DNA of 11,815 nucleotides from Clostridia bacterium (lineage in GTDB: Bacteria; Bacillota; Clostridia; Oscillospirales; CAG-272). Shown piece by piece: positions 1-6,404 of this stretch. Under the pieces are notes generated by a model. It saw only the letters and a program-made list of their open reading frames with translations, did no database searches and was not told the origin of the DNA. The position numbers were made by a program, and so were the translations under genes. The stretch lies in NCBI GenBank assembly GCA_017452215.1, contig JAFTMU010000207.1:1-11815 (forward strand), read 5' to 3'. Within the stretch, counting starts at the first letter, position 1; each line of letters starts with the position of its first letter.

Positions 1-67
1 GCTCAGTTGGTAGAGCAACTGACTCTTAATCAGTGGGTCCCGGGTTCGAATCCCTGAAGGTGCACCA
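1..67 (+). tRNA. tRNA-Lys (anticodon CTT), 5' end cut by window edge
   Basis: The window opens inside the D-arm (GCTC pairing with GAGC), so base 1 corresponds to about tRNA position 10 and nine 5' bases lie outside. The anticodon stem ACTGA/TCAGT encloses the loop CTCTTAA, giving anticodon CTT (Lys, reading AAG). A T-arm with GGTTCGAATCC follows. The 3' acceptor strand AAGGTGC, discriminator A and an encoded CCA end the gene. It is the first of three stable-RNA genes in the cluster. Confidence 0.95.
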
Positions 68-72
68 TTTAG

Positions 73-90
73 GTTACGCTATAGCGTAAC
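73..90. repeat. Perfect 18-bp palindrome between tRNA-Lys and 5S rRNA
   Basis: GTTACGCTATAGCGTAAC equals its own reverse complement. It starts 5 bases after the encoded CCA and ends about 3 bases before the 5S. As RNA it would form a short hairpin of about 7 bp. There is no T-run after it, so a terminator is unlikely. A role as a processing signal in the tRNA-5S precursor is an inference. Confidence 0.8.
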
Positions 91-93
91 TTA

Positions 94-209
<116 letters not shown>

Positions 210-213
210 ACAC

Positions 214-240
214 ATTAGGGATACTTCACGTATCCCTAAT
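214..240. repeat. Perfect stem-loop between 5S rRNA and tRNA-Asn
   Basis: ATTAGGGATAC and GTATCCCTAAT form an 11-bp perfect stem around the loop TTCAC. It lies a few bases after the 5S end and 7 bases before tRNA-Asn. The bases after it (TGCATATTCC) are not a T-run, so it is more likely a processing or folding hairpin than a terminator. Confidence 0.8.
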
Positions 241-247
241 TGCATAT

Positions 248-323
248 TCCTCCATAGCTCAGTCGGTAGAGCACCTGACTGTTAATCAGGGTGTCACTGG
301 TTCGAGTCCAGTTGGGGGAGCCA
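248..323 (+). tRNA. tRNA-Asn (anticodon GTT)
   Basis: A complete 76-nt cloverleaf. The acceptor stem TCCTCCA pairs with TGGGGGA (one G-T pair), with discriminator G and an encoded CCA. The anticodon stem CCTGA/TCAGG encloses CTGTTAA, giving anticodon GTT (Asn). The T-arm carries GGTTCGAGTCC. It is the last gene of the stable-RNA cluster, followed directly by a terminator. Confidence 0.96.
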
Positions 324-356
324 GAAAAAAGCACTTGCTTCGGCAAGTGCTTTTTT
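324..356 (+). terminator. Rho-independent terminator of the tRNA/5S cluster
   Basis: Stem GCACTTGC/GCAAGTGC is closed by a stable UUCG tetraloop (339-342), with an A-run before it and TTTTTT (351-356) after it. It begins immediately after the CCA of tRNA-Asn, so it ends the RNA cluster. Confidence 0.93.
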
Positions 357-360
357 CAAC

Positions 361-540
361 GAAATTTGCCCTTCGGGCAAGTGAAATAGCTTCGCTGTGA
401 AATATTTGCTCTGCAAATGTGAAATATTCGCTGACGCAAATGTGGGCAAATTTCATTTCACATCGAACGGAGCCGCAGGCGGCGTAAGATATTTCACAAT
501 TTTCACAAGAAAATTATTTCACATTCACCGTAAGGTGAAT
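361..540. repeat. GTGAAATA repeat and mini-hairpin cluster
   Basis: This stretch is non-coding but highly ordered. GTGAAATA occurs three times directly (381-388, 397-404, 419-426). Inverted copies follow: ATTTCAC at 455-461, TATTTCAC at 490-497 and 515-522, and a variant at 501-507. Between the copies lie tiny hairpins: TTGCCC-TTC-GGGCAA (366-380), AGC-TTC-GCT (388-396), ATTTGC-TCT-GCAAAT (404-418), GCCG-CAGG-CGGC (472-483) and ATTCACC-GTAA-GGTGAAT (523-540). An 11-bp perfect inverted repeat (361-371 with 444-454) encloses the direct half, so the RNA could fold into a branched structure. It lies between the tRNA terminator and the next promoter. I believe similar GTGAAATA repeats occur in other Clostridia, but this is from memory. 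Confidence 0.75.
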
Positions 541-567
541 ATTGCGGGCGGATTTTGCTTGCGGCTC

Positions 568-596
568 TTGCTTTTTCTGTGGAAATATGCTATACT
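568..596 (+). promoter_or_regulatory. Sigma-A promoter of the yqeG operon
   Basis: A -35 box TTGCTT (568-573), a 17-bp spacer and a -10 box TATACT (591-596). TGC directly before the -10 box gives an extended -10 element. The transcript would begin about 25 bases upstream of the first gene. It lies just beyond the repeat cluster. Confidence 0.75.
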
Positions 597-627
597 GATA
601 GTTGAAATTTGATGAGGGGGGTTGACT

Positions 628-1167
628 GTGAAAGCATTTTTGATGCCTGATTATATGTTTGCTTCTTACGCTGAAATTACGCCGGCATTCTTGCGATCCA
701 TCGGCGTGCGTGCGCTCCTGATCGATATTGACAATACCCTGGCTCCCTATGAGCAGGCCGAGCCTGATGAAAGAATCGTCCACTGGTTTCGAGAGCTTCA
801 TGAAAACGGGATCTCTGCCGCATTGGTCTCCAACAATCATGCGCCACGGGTGGAGCAGTTTAACCGCTCGTTAGGGCTTTTGGCTTATGCGGACAGCAAC
901 AAGCCTTCCCGCAAGACCTTGGAGAGAGCCATGCGGGAGTTGGGCGTGGAGTATGGAGAAACGGCAATGCTTGGGGATCAGCTTCTGACCGATTGCTATG
1001 CGGGAAAGCATATAGGGCTGATTGCTCTGATCGTTCCGCCCATCAAGGACAAGACCAATCTGTTCTTCCGCTTCAAGCGGCTTTGCGAGCGTCCGTTTAT
1101 CCGTAAGTATGCAAGGATGCGGGGATACAGAGATTTTATGTCCTTTTGGAGGGTGAAGCCCCGTTGA
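628..1167 (+). CDS. YqeG family HAD-IIIA phosphatase
   Basis: A 179-residue HAD-superfamily hydrolase of the YqeG family, the usual family length. Visible motifs: DIDNTL with nucleophile D33 and acid/base D35, S68-N-N (motif II), K92 before Pro (motif III), and GDQLLTD with D117 and D122 (motif IV, Mg2+ binding). The N-terminus MKAFLMPDYMFASYAEITPA aligns well with Bacillus YqeG as I remember it, which favours the GTG start at 628. A TTG six bases upstream (622) is in frame but only one base from the AGGGGG ribosome site, whereas the GTG is 7 bases from it. Family members are presumed cytosolic phosphatases, but the natural substrate is not established. It is the first gene of an operon with the Nfo-like and malic enzyme genes (53-base gap to the next). 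In Bacillus the gene has different neighbours. Confidence 0.92.
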   Translation: MKAFLMPDYMFASYAEITPAFLRSIGVRALLIDIDNTLAPYEQAEPDERIVHWFRELHENGISAALVSNNHAPRVEQFNRSLGLLAYADSNKPSRKTLERAMRELGVEYGETAMLGDQLLTDCYAGKHIGLIALIVPPIKDKTNLFFRFKRLCERPFIRKYARMRGYRDFMSFWRVKPR

Positions 1168-1220
1168 CAGAAAAAGCGCTCTTTTTTGAGAGTGTGCCGT
1201 GAAAAGGAAAGGAGTACGCA

Positions 1221-2072
1221 ATGAACAGACCGACGTTTGGCCCCGGTGGAAACGGGGATTGGTTTTATTCGGAGGGGAACAAAAGTACCCTGCAAAGTCC
1301 CGGGTGGCTCAAAGAAAAGGGGCTTGATGCCTTTGAATATGAGGCGGGCAATGGGATCTCCGCAGGAGAGGCGACCCTTTCCGCTATCGGGAAGAAAGCC
1401 AAGGAGCATGGGATACTGATGTCCTTGCACACGCCGTATTTTATCTCTCTTTCGGGTGTGGAGGAGGAAAAGCGACTCAAAAGCATTGAGTATATTCAAA
1501 AATCTCTTTGGGCTGCCACTCTTTTGGGGGCGGATACCATTGTGATCCACAGCGGAAGCGCCGCAAAGATTACGAGAGAGGAAGCTATGGCGCTTTCCAA
1601 GGATACGCTGATGCGTGTTGCCGAGGCGGTGGGAGAAACACCGATCCGTCTTGGTATTGAGACCATGGGAAAGGTGAATCAGCTGGGAACCCTTGCGGAG
1701 GTGATCGAGCAATGCAAGGTCTCTCCCATCTATGCGCCTGTGGTGGATTTTGGGCATCTCAACGCCCGTGGCATCGGCGGCGTTTTTCCCGATGCGGACA
1801 GCTATCGCCGTGTGTTCGATGAGATCGGATGCGCTCTTGGGGATGAAATTGCAAAGGGTTTGCACTGCCATTTTTCCAAGATCCAATACACGGGGGCGGG
1901 AGAGAAAAAGCATTTGACCTTTGCGGACACCGAGTACGGTCCTGCTTTTGAGCCGCTGGCGGAGGCGATCGTGAAGGAGGGGGTGGCTCCCCGTATCATC
2001 TGCGAATCGGCAGGGACGCAGGCAGAGGACGCTTTGTATATGAAGAACGCTTGGCTGACATACGCAAAATAA
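1221..2072 (+). CDS. Nfo-like (endonuclease IV family) TIM barrel protein
   Basis: A 283-residue protein of the AP endonuclease family 2 / endonuclease IV fold. That family cuts DNA 5' of abasic sites using three zinc ions. By alignment from memory with E. coli Nfo, the metal ligands appear as H70 (SLHTPYF), H110 (VIHSGS), E147 (IETMGK), D176 and H179 (VVDFGHLNARG), H215 or H217 (HCHFSK), H231 (GEKKHLTF) and E262 (ICESAG). The Asp expected two residues before H231 is Lys229, so one ligand of the third zinc site seems absent. This GEKKH form appears typical of a separate Firmicutes branch, so repair activity is plausible but not certain; a sugar-isomerase-like role is the alternative. The start is ATG with AAAGGAG (1208-1214) 6 bases upstream. 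Only 12 bases separate it from the malic enzyme gene, so the two are co-transcribed. Confidence 0.85.
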   Translation: MNRPTFGPGGNGDWFYSEGNKSTLQSPGWLKEKGLDAFEYEAGNGISAGEATLSAIGKKAKEHGILMSLHTPYFISLSGVEEEKRLKSIEYIQKSLWAATLLGADTIVIHSGSAAKITREEAMALSKDTLMRVAEAVGETPIRLGIETMGKVNQLGTLAEVIEQCKVSPIYAPVVDFGHLNARGIGGVFPDADSYRRVFDEIGCALGDEIAKGLHCHFSKIQYTGAGEKKHLTFADTEYGPAFEPLAEAIVKEGVAPRIICESAGTQAEDALYMKNAWLTYAK

Positions 2073-2084
2073 GGATAGGTGAAT

Positions 2085-3260
2085 ATGGAAAATATCAGAG
2101 AAGAATCCCTCAAAAAGCACTATGAATGGAAGGGCAAGATCGAGGTGGTGTCCCGTTGTCAGGTCAACGATCGCCACGATCTTTCCTTGGCGTACACGCC
2201 CGGGGTAGCAGAGCCCTGCCTGGAGATTCAAAGACATCCTGAAAAATCCTTTGAATTGACACGGAGAAGCAACCTTGTGGCGGTGATCACCGACGGAACT
2301 GCGGTTCTGGGACTTGGGGACATTGGTCCCGAGGCGGGAATGCCTGTCATGGAGGGAAAATGCGCTCTGTTCAAGGAATTTGCGGACGTAGATGCGTTTC
2401 CCGTTTGTGTGAGAAGCAAGGACTTGGAGGAACTGGTGCGCACGATCTATCTGATCTCGGGTAGCTTTGGCGGCATCAATCTGGAGGATATTTCCGCTCC
2501 CCGTTGCTTTGAGGTTGAAAAGAGATTAAAGGAGATCTGCGATATTCCCGTCTTTCACGACGATCAGCACGGTACTGCCATTGTGGTGGCGGCGGCGCTG
2601 ATCAATGCCTTGAAGGTGGTCAAAAAGAGCATTGGTGAGGTAAAGGTGGTCATCAACGGTGCGGGCAGTGCCGGGTGCGCCATCGGCAAGCATCTTTTGA
2701 ACGTAGGAGTGAAGGATCTGACGATGGTGGATCGCTTCGGGATCCTCTGCCGTGATATGGAGGGGCTCAACGATGCCCACGCCGAAATGGCGGAATTGAC
2801 CAACGCACGCCTTTTGCGTGGAGAGCTTGCGGATGCAATGAGAGGGGCTGACGTGTTTATCGGCGTTTCTGCTCCCGGGATCGTCAGCGAAGAGATGGTG
2901 CGCTCCATGAACAAGGACGCCATCGTTTTTCCTATGGCAAATCCTACGCCCGAGATCATGCCCGATGCCGCAAAGCGAGCAGGGGCGAGAGTGGTCGGCA
3001 CGGGGCGCTCGGATTTTCCCAATCAGATCAACAACGTTCTGGCGTTCCCCGGGATCTTTCGAGGGGCATTGGACTGCCGTGCCAAGTGTATCAATGAGGA
3101 GATGAAGGTAGCAACCTCCTATGCATTGGCGGAGCTGATCCCCGAGGAGGAGCTGCATGAGGAGAACATCATTGCTCCTGCGCTTGACAAGCGTGTTGCC
3201 CTTGTGGTTGCCGAGGCAGTGAAGCGTGCGGCGTACGAAACGGGTGTGGCACAGATATAA
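2085..3260 (+). CDS. NAD(P)-dependent malic enzyme, short form
   Basis: Oxidative decarboxylation of malate to pyruvate and CO2 with reduction of NAD(P)+. The 391 residues match the short bacterial form without a phosphotransacetylase domain. Visible: catalytic Y38 in YTPGVAEP, K92 in EGKCALFK, metal ligands E134-D135 (NLEDISAP) and D159/D160 (FHDDQHGTA), Rossmann loop NGAGSAG (191-197), NPTPE (287-290) and [20 protein letters not shown] (309-328). Asp216 (TMVDRFG) at the end of the second Rossmann strand suggests a preference for NAD+, which is an inference. ATG at 2085 is preferred because AAGGATA (2071-2077) is 7 bases upstream; an in-frame GTG at 2079 overlaps that site. It is the last gene of the operon and is followed by a terminator. 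Candidate names are maeB or ytsJ, but the subtype is not resolved. Confidence 0.95.
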   Translation: MENIREESLKKHYEWKGKIEVVSRCQVNDRHDLSLAYTPGVAEPCLEIQRHPEKSFELTRRSNLVAVITDGTAVLGLGDIGPEAGMPVMEGKCALFKEFADVDAFPVCVRSKDLEELVRTIYLISGSFGGINLEDISAPRCFEVEKRLKEICDIPVFHDDQHGTAIVVAAALINALKVVKKSIGEVKVVINGAGSAGCAIGKHLLNVGVKDLTMVDRFGILCRDMEGLNDAHAEMAELTNARLLRGELADAMRGADVFIGVSAPGIVSEEMVRSMNKDAIVFPMANPTPEIMPDAAKRAGARVVGTGRSDFPNQINNVLAFPGIFRGALDCRAKCINEEMKVATSYALAELIPEEELHEENIIAPALDKRVALVVAEAVKRAAYETGVAQI

Positions 3261-3265
3261 AGCAG

Positions 3266-3305
3266 GATCGCTTCGACGGCGTGGAGCCCGAGGAGCGATC
3301 TTTTT
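3266..3305 (+). terminator. Rho-independent terminator after malic enzyme
   Basis: GATCGCT (3266-3272) pairs with AGCGATC (3294-3300). Inner pairing TCG/CGA and GGC/GCC closes around GTGGA, and TTTTT (3301-3305) follows. It lies 5 bases after the malic enzyme stop and ends the yqeG operon. Confidence 0.88.
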
Positions 3306-3307
3306 CT

Positions 3308-3336
3308 GTGTGAACTCAGCGTGAACTGTGTGAATT
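3308..3336 (+). repeat. Three tandem GTGAACT-like repeats upstream of a promoter
   Basis: GTGTGAACT (3308-3316), GCGTGAACT (3319-3327) and GTGTGAATT (3328-3336) are close copies, 11 and 9 bases apart. The last ends 14 bases before the -35 box of the next gene. The place and spacing suit a regulator-binding site, but no known operator is recognised. Confidence 0.5.
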
Positions 3337-3350
3337 TCAATCGGATAGGA

Positions 3351-3379
3351 TTGACAGAACGAGGGTTTTGGGGTATAAT
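3351..3379 (+). promoter_or_regulatory. Perfect-consensus sigma-A promoter of the first GT2 gene
   Basis: TTGACA (3351-3356), a 17-bp spacer and TATAAT (3374-3379), a full match to consensus. Transcription should start near 3386, leaving a leader of about 48 bases before the ATG at 3434. Confidence 0.92.
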
Positions 3380-3433
3380 AGAGTTGATCAAACAGCATTT
3401 TTACAAAGAGGAAGATGCGGAATAGGATGATTT

Positions 3434-4732
3434 ATGACGTATTTAGAGATCGTTGGCTTTGTCGGCTCTCTGCTTTCGGGGCTGATCGGGTTGATTTCCT
3501 TACATTTCGCAATTTTTACGGTTGCGGGGATCTTTTTGAAGAAAAAATTTCCAAAAGCAAAGGAAAAATGCAGGTTCGGTATCGTCGTTGCCGCAAGAAA
3601 TGAAGAAACGGTGATCGGAAACCTGATTGAAAGCGTATTTGTCAACGGATATGACAAGGATCTGTTGGAGGTCTTTGTGGCGGCGCACAACTGCACCGAC
3701 GGAACGGCACGTGCCGCCCGTGAGAGGGGAGCGACGGTGTACGAATACAACGACTCCGAAAAATGCACCAAGGGGTATGCCTTGCACCATTTGTTTGAGC
3801 AGATCCGCCGTGAGGGAAAAATGGAGCGGTTTGACGGATTTATTATCCTGGACGCAGACAACATTCTGGGGAAGGATTATATTTCCAACATGAACGATGC
3901 CTTCGTTTATTACGGTAAAAAGCACACGGTTACATCCTTCCGCCATTCCAAAAATTTCGGTTACAATACCTTGTCTGCTATTTACGGGATCTTTTGGATC
4001 TGGGGCTGCCGCATGGAGATGCGAGGCAGATGTGCGTTGGATTGCTCTACCAGAGTCCCCGGGACGGGATTTGTGATCAGTCGGGACGTGGCGAATGCCG
4101 GTTGGAATTACGTGACGCTGACCGAGGACTGGGAGTTTTCCGCTGATCGGATCATTGCCGGGGAAAAGATCTATTACTGTGACGATGCGGTGTTTTATGA
4201 CGAGCAGCCTACCGATTTGCACATCATGTGGCGTCAACGGGTACGCTGGGCACGTGGACATCTGATCGTTTTTACCACCCGTGCCAAAGCGCTTTTGCGT
4301 GCATTGTTCACGCCGAAAAAGCAGGGCGGTAGCCGATGCAAGGGGTCGGCATACGACATGCTTTCCAACATCTTTCCCGCAGTGTTGTTGACCACCGCTA
4401 TCGGAGTGTTGCAGCTGGTGTTATATCTTCTGGCGCCGCTCTTTGGCGTTGATGGGATGGGGGCGTTTCTTGGAGCTTTGAAAAACACAGCGGTTTCCTT
4501 TGTCGGTGTCTATCTTGGAACCATGCTGATGACGGCGGCGATCTATTTTTTGGAGAGAGAACGGATCAAGGGGGTGCGTATCGGCACAAAGATCCTGTCG
4601 GTTCTCGGGTATCCATTGTTTACGGGCATCAATATTTTTTGTATCATTGCAGCGCTGTTTTCCAAAAACTTGAAATGGAAGACCATTCCGCACAAGGATA
4701 CCACGACCTTTGACGATTTGAATCGGACATAG
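3434..4732 (+). CDS. Membrane glycosyltransferase family 2, processive type
   Basis: A 432-residue GT2 enzyme that should transfer sugar from a nucleotide sugar at the inner face of the membrane. Order of parts: N-terminal membrane segment (about 6-35); GT-A domain with VVAARNEE (51-58), D140-A-D142 (DxD), CSTRVPGTG (204-212), T230-E231-D232 (catalytic base region) and Q268-R-V-R-W272; then three membrane segments (about 309-337, 350-373, 385-410) and a cytosolic tail WKTIPHKDTTTF. The TED and QxxRW motifs are those of cellulose, hyaluronan and poly-GlcNAc synthases, but sugar and product cannot be told. No secretion or modification genes are beside it. The start is ATG, 6 bases after AGGA (3424-3427). 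It has its own perfect-consensus promoter and faces a paralogue at 4781-6190. In a 55-residue stretch around TED to QxxRW I count 45 identities between the two. Confidence 0.9.
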   Translation: MTYLEIVGFVGSLLSGLIGLISLHFAIFTVAGIFLKKKFPKAKEKCRFGIVVAARNEETVIGNLIESVFVNGYDKDLLEVFVAAHNCTDGTARAARERGATVYEYNDSEKCTKGYALHHLFEQIRREGKMERFDGFIILDADNILGKDYISNMNDAFVYYGKKHTVTSFRHSKNFGYNTLSAIYGIFWIWGCRMEMRGRCALDCSTRVPGTGFVISRDVANAGWNYVTLTEDWEFSADRIIAGEKIYYCDDAVFYDEQPTDLHIMWRQRVRWARGHLIVFTTRAKALLRALFTPKKQGGSRCKGSAYDMLSNIFPAVLLTTAIGVLQLVLYLLAPLFGVDGMGAFLGALKNTAVSFVGVYLGTMLMTAAIYFLERERIKGVRIGTKILSVLGYPLFTGINIFCIIAALFSKNLKWKTIPHKDTTTFDDLNRT

Positions 4733-4772
4733 AAAAAGATCTGCGAATCAAGCATTCGCAGATCTTTTTCTA
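4730..4772. terminator. Bidirectional terminator between convergent GT2 genes
   Basis: Bases 4730-4748 and 4754-4772 form a perfect 19-bp inverted repeat around the loop CAAGC. The core is GATCTGCGAAT/ATTCGCAGATC, flanked by AAAAA on the left and TTTTT on the right. This gives a U-run to transcripts from either direction. The stop codon TAG of the plus-strand gene is the first triplet of the stem, and the minus-strand gene ends 9 bases beyond it. Confidence 0.95.
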
Positions 4773-4780
4773 TGTATTTT

Positions 4781-6190
4781 TTATTTTGCTTGAATATTTT
4801 CCTCTTGGCAGTCTGTTTCGCTCTCCTTGTTTACCTCGTTGAAGTCGGTGGTGTCGGAGTGGGGAATGGGCTTCCATCCAACGTTTTTCTTGAAGAGCGC
4901 ATAGATCTCGGCAGGGAAGGAGACGAACAGGAACACGGGCCAGAGCAGGGTGGAGCCCAGCTTGACCTTGAAGGACATCTTCGGGAATCTCTTGCGCTCG
5001 GCAAAGAACAGAATGCAGGAGGCTGCCACCAGGAGCAGGTAGGAGAAGGCAACGCCCGGAAGGATCTCACGAAGGATCGTCAGGAGCAATTCGTACCAGG
5101 GCGCTCCAAAGAGAGGAGCAAAGGCATAAAGGATGTAGCGGAGCACCAGCGTGAAGGTACTGATGACGCAAACGGGCAGAATGTTGACGGAAATATCAAA
5201 GAGGGAGAATTTGTGCTTTCCGCCGCCCTTTTTCTTGGAGGTGAAGAGGGATTTGAGAAGATCCTTCAATCGGGAAACGCAAACCAGAAGGTGTCCCTTT
5301 GCCCAGCGTACCCGCTGACGCCACATGATGTGCAGGTCGGTGGGCTGCTCATCGTAGAACATTGCCTCGTCACAGTAGATGATCTTGTTGCCTTGAATGA
5401 TCTGGTCGGCGGTGAACTCCCAGTCCTCGGTCAGCGTTACGTACTGCCAACCGTTTTTCACGACCTCGGAGCTGACCACGTATCCCGTACCCTGTACACG
5501 GGTGGAGCAACCCAAAACTGCACGGCCTCTTGCCTCAAAGCGGCAACCGTATGCAAAATACAAGCCGTACATTGCGGACATGATGTTGTGGCCGAAATTC
5601 TTGGAGTTGCGGAAGGAGGTAATGACGCATTTTTGATCGCAAGCGATGAAGGCGTCATTCATTTTTTCAAAGAATTGCTTATCGAGGATATTATCTGCGT
5701 TAAAGAGGAAGAAGCCGTCGTAATTGGAAATGCCGTAATCCTCCTCGATGCGCTCGAACAGGTGGCGGAAGGCATATCCCATGGTGCATTCCTCGGGATT
5801 GTTGTACTCATATACGTAAGCGCCACCTGTTGCCCGTGCCACCTCGGCGGTCTTATCGGTGCAGTTGTGTGCGATGACGAACACATCCAATTTATCCTGC
5901 GGGTAATCGCATTTACGCACGCTTTCGATCAATCCTGCCACCACGCTTTCCTCGTTGCGGGCGGGAATGATGATGCCGTAGCGGAGCTTTTTCTCTGACT
6001 TGGGGAAGGTCTTTCTCTTAAAGACACCGACAATTCCAAAGATGATGAAATGCAACGTCAAGGCACCCATAATGATACCGATGACGGTGAAGATTGTGTT
6101 GATGATTGAAAGATAGTTCGTTACGTCGGTGTTTTTGAACGTGGAAACGTCGAAAATCTTAATTGACAAAAAATCGAAAATCTTATCCAT
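4781..6190 (-). CDS. Membrane glycosyltransferase family 2, paralogue with NAD in place of DAD
   Basis: A 469-residue paralogue of the facing gene, with a longer N-terminus (about 25 residues more) and an acidic-polar C-terminal extension. Visible: N-terminal membrane segment (about 27-57), IIPARNEE (74-81), CSTRVQGTG (228-236), T253-E-D255... with TEDWE at 254-258, Q292-R-V-R-W296, and three membrane segments (about 331-362, 376-396, 411-434). It ends with a tail WKPIPHSDTTDF. The DxD position reads N164-A-D166 instead of Asp-Ala-Asp. This keeps the second Asp but changes the first, which could alter metal or donor binding. The role should again be polymer or lipid-linked sugar synthesis at the membrane; the substrate is unknown. 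The ATG is preceded by CGAGG a few bases upstream. It has its own promoter and a leader of about 100 nt with hairpin potential. Confidence 0.9.
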   Translation of the reverse strand: MDKIFDFLSIKIFDVSTFKNTDVTNYLSIINTIFTVIGIIMGALTLHFIIFGIVGVFKRKTFPKSEKKLRYGIIIPARNEESVVAGLIESVRKCDYPQDKLDVFVIAHNCTDKTAEVARATGGAYVYEYNNPEECTMGYAFRHLFERIEEDYGISNYDGFFLFNADNILDKQFFEKMNDAFIACDQKCVITSFRNSKNFGHNIMSAMYGLYFAYGCRFEARGRAVLGCSTRVQGTGYVVSSEVVKNGWQYVTLTEDWEFTADQIIQGNKIIYCDEAMFYDEQPTDLHIMWRQRVRWAKGHLLVCVSRLKDLLKSLFTSKKKGGGKHKFSLFDISVNILPVCVISTFTLVLRYILYAFAPLFGAPWYELLLTILREILPGVAFSYLLLVAASCILFFAERKRFPKMSFKVKLGSTLLWPVFLFVSFPAEIYALFKKNVGWKPIPHSDTTDFNEVNKESETDCQEENIQAK

Positions 6191-6251
6191 AAAAACCTCG
6201 TTTCATTTATTTTGACAACGTTGAAATGTGAAGCGGGGAGGCGTCCGGTCC

Positions 6252-6289
6252 TGACGACAAAATTCCAAGGAATGTGTCGCAAGACGTCA
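6252..6289 (-). promoter_or_regulatory. Possible structured leader of the second GT2 gene
   Basis: Within the roughly 100-nt leader, CGACA (6255-6259) can pair with TGTCG (6275-6279), with ATTC/GAAT inside. TGACG (6252-6256) can pair instead with CGTCA (6285-6289), and CGTC at 6242-6245 can pair with GACG at 6253-6256. The stems share bases, so they exclude each other. No known riboswitch class is recognised. The reading is tentative. Confidence 0.3.
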
Positions 6290-6298
6290 TACAACAAC

Positions 6299-6327
6299 AG
6301 TATAACATAAAATTAACATTTTGTAAA
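6299..6327 (-). promoter_or_regulatory. Sigma-A promoter of the second GT2 gene
   Basis: On the minus strand, a -35 box TTTACA (6322-6327), a 17-bp spacer and a -10 box TATACT (6299-6304). It lies just past the terminator of the glycerate kinase operon, so the glycosyltransferase is a separate unit. The start should be near 6292, about 100 bases before the ATG. Confidence 0.82.
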
Positions 6328-6337
6328 GGGCTTTTTG

Positions 6338-6377
6338 AAAAAAATCAAAGCACGGTGTGAAGTCCCGTGCATTGATT
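6338..6377 (-). terminator. Rho-independent terminator after glycerate kinase
   Basis: Read on the minus strand: AATCAA-T-GCACGG, a 9-base loop, CCGTGC-T-TTGATT, then a T-run (the A-run 6338-6344 on the plus strand). It is 12 bp with one mismatch. It lies about 28 bases after the glycerate kinase stop and ends that operon. Confidence 0.88.
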
Positions 6378-6404
6378 GTGTTGAATTTGTGAAATTTTGG
6401 AGAT

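Noticed and set aside
361-540. Possible CRISPR array
   Set aside because: The repeats are only 8 bases, the spacing is irregular and short, the gaps are themselves hairpins, and no cas gene is present.
397-612. Open frame of 71 codons on the plus strand in the repeat region
   Set aside because: It is made of GTGAAATA repeats and hairpins and crosses the yqeG promoter, with no convincing ribosome site.
996-2237. 413-codon open frame on the minus strand
   Set aside because: It lies antisense to the yqeG-like and Nfo-like genes, both of which have clear family motifs, ribosome sites and operon context.
2526-3398. 290-codon open frame on the minus strand
   Set aside because: It lies antisense to malic enzyme and crosses the terminator and the following promoter; no family is recognised.
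4772-5998. 408-codon open frame on the plus strand
   Set aside because: It is the antisense shadow of the minus-strand GT2 gene. Its likeness to a minus-strand frame at 3500-4261 only mirrors the likeness of the two GT2 genes.
6211-6240. TTGACA at 6213-6218 on the plus strand as a promoter
   Set aside because: No -10 box lies 16-18 bases downstream, and the next gene in that direction is far away with no plus-strand coding region before 8969.
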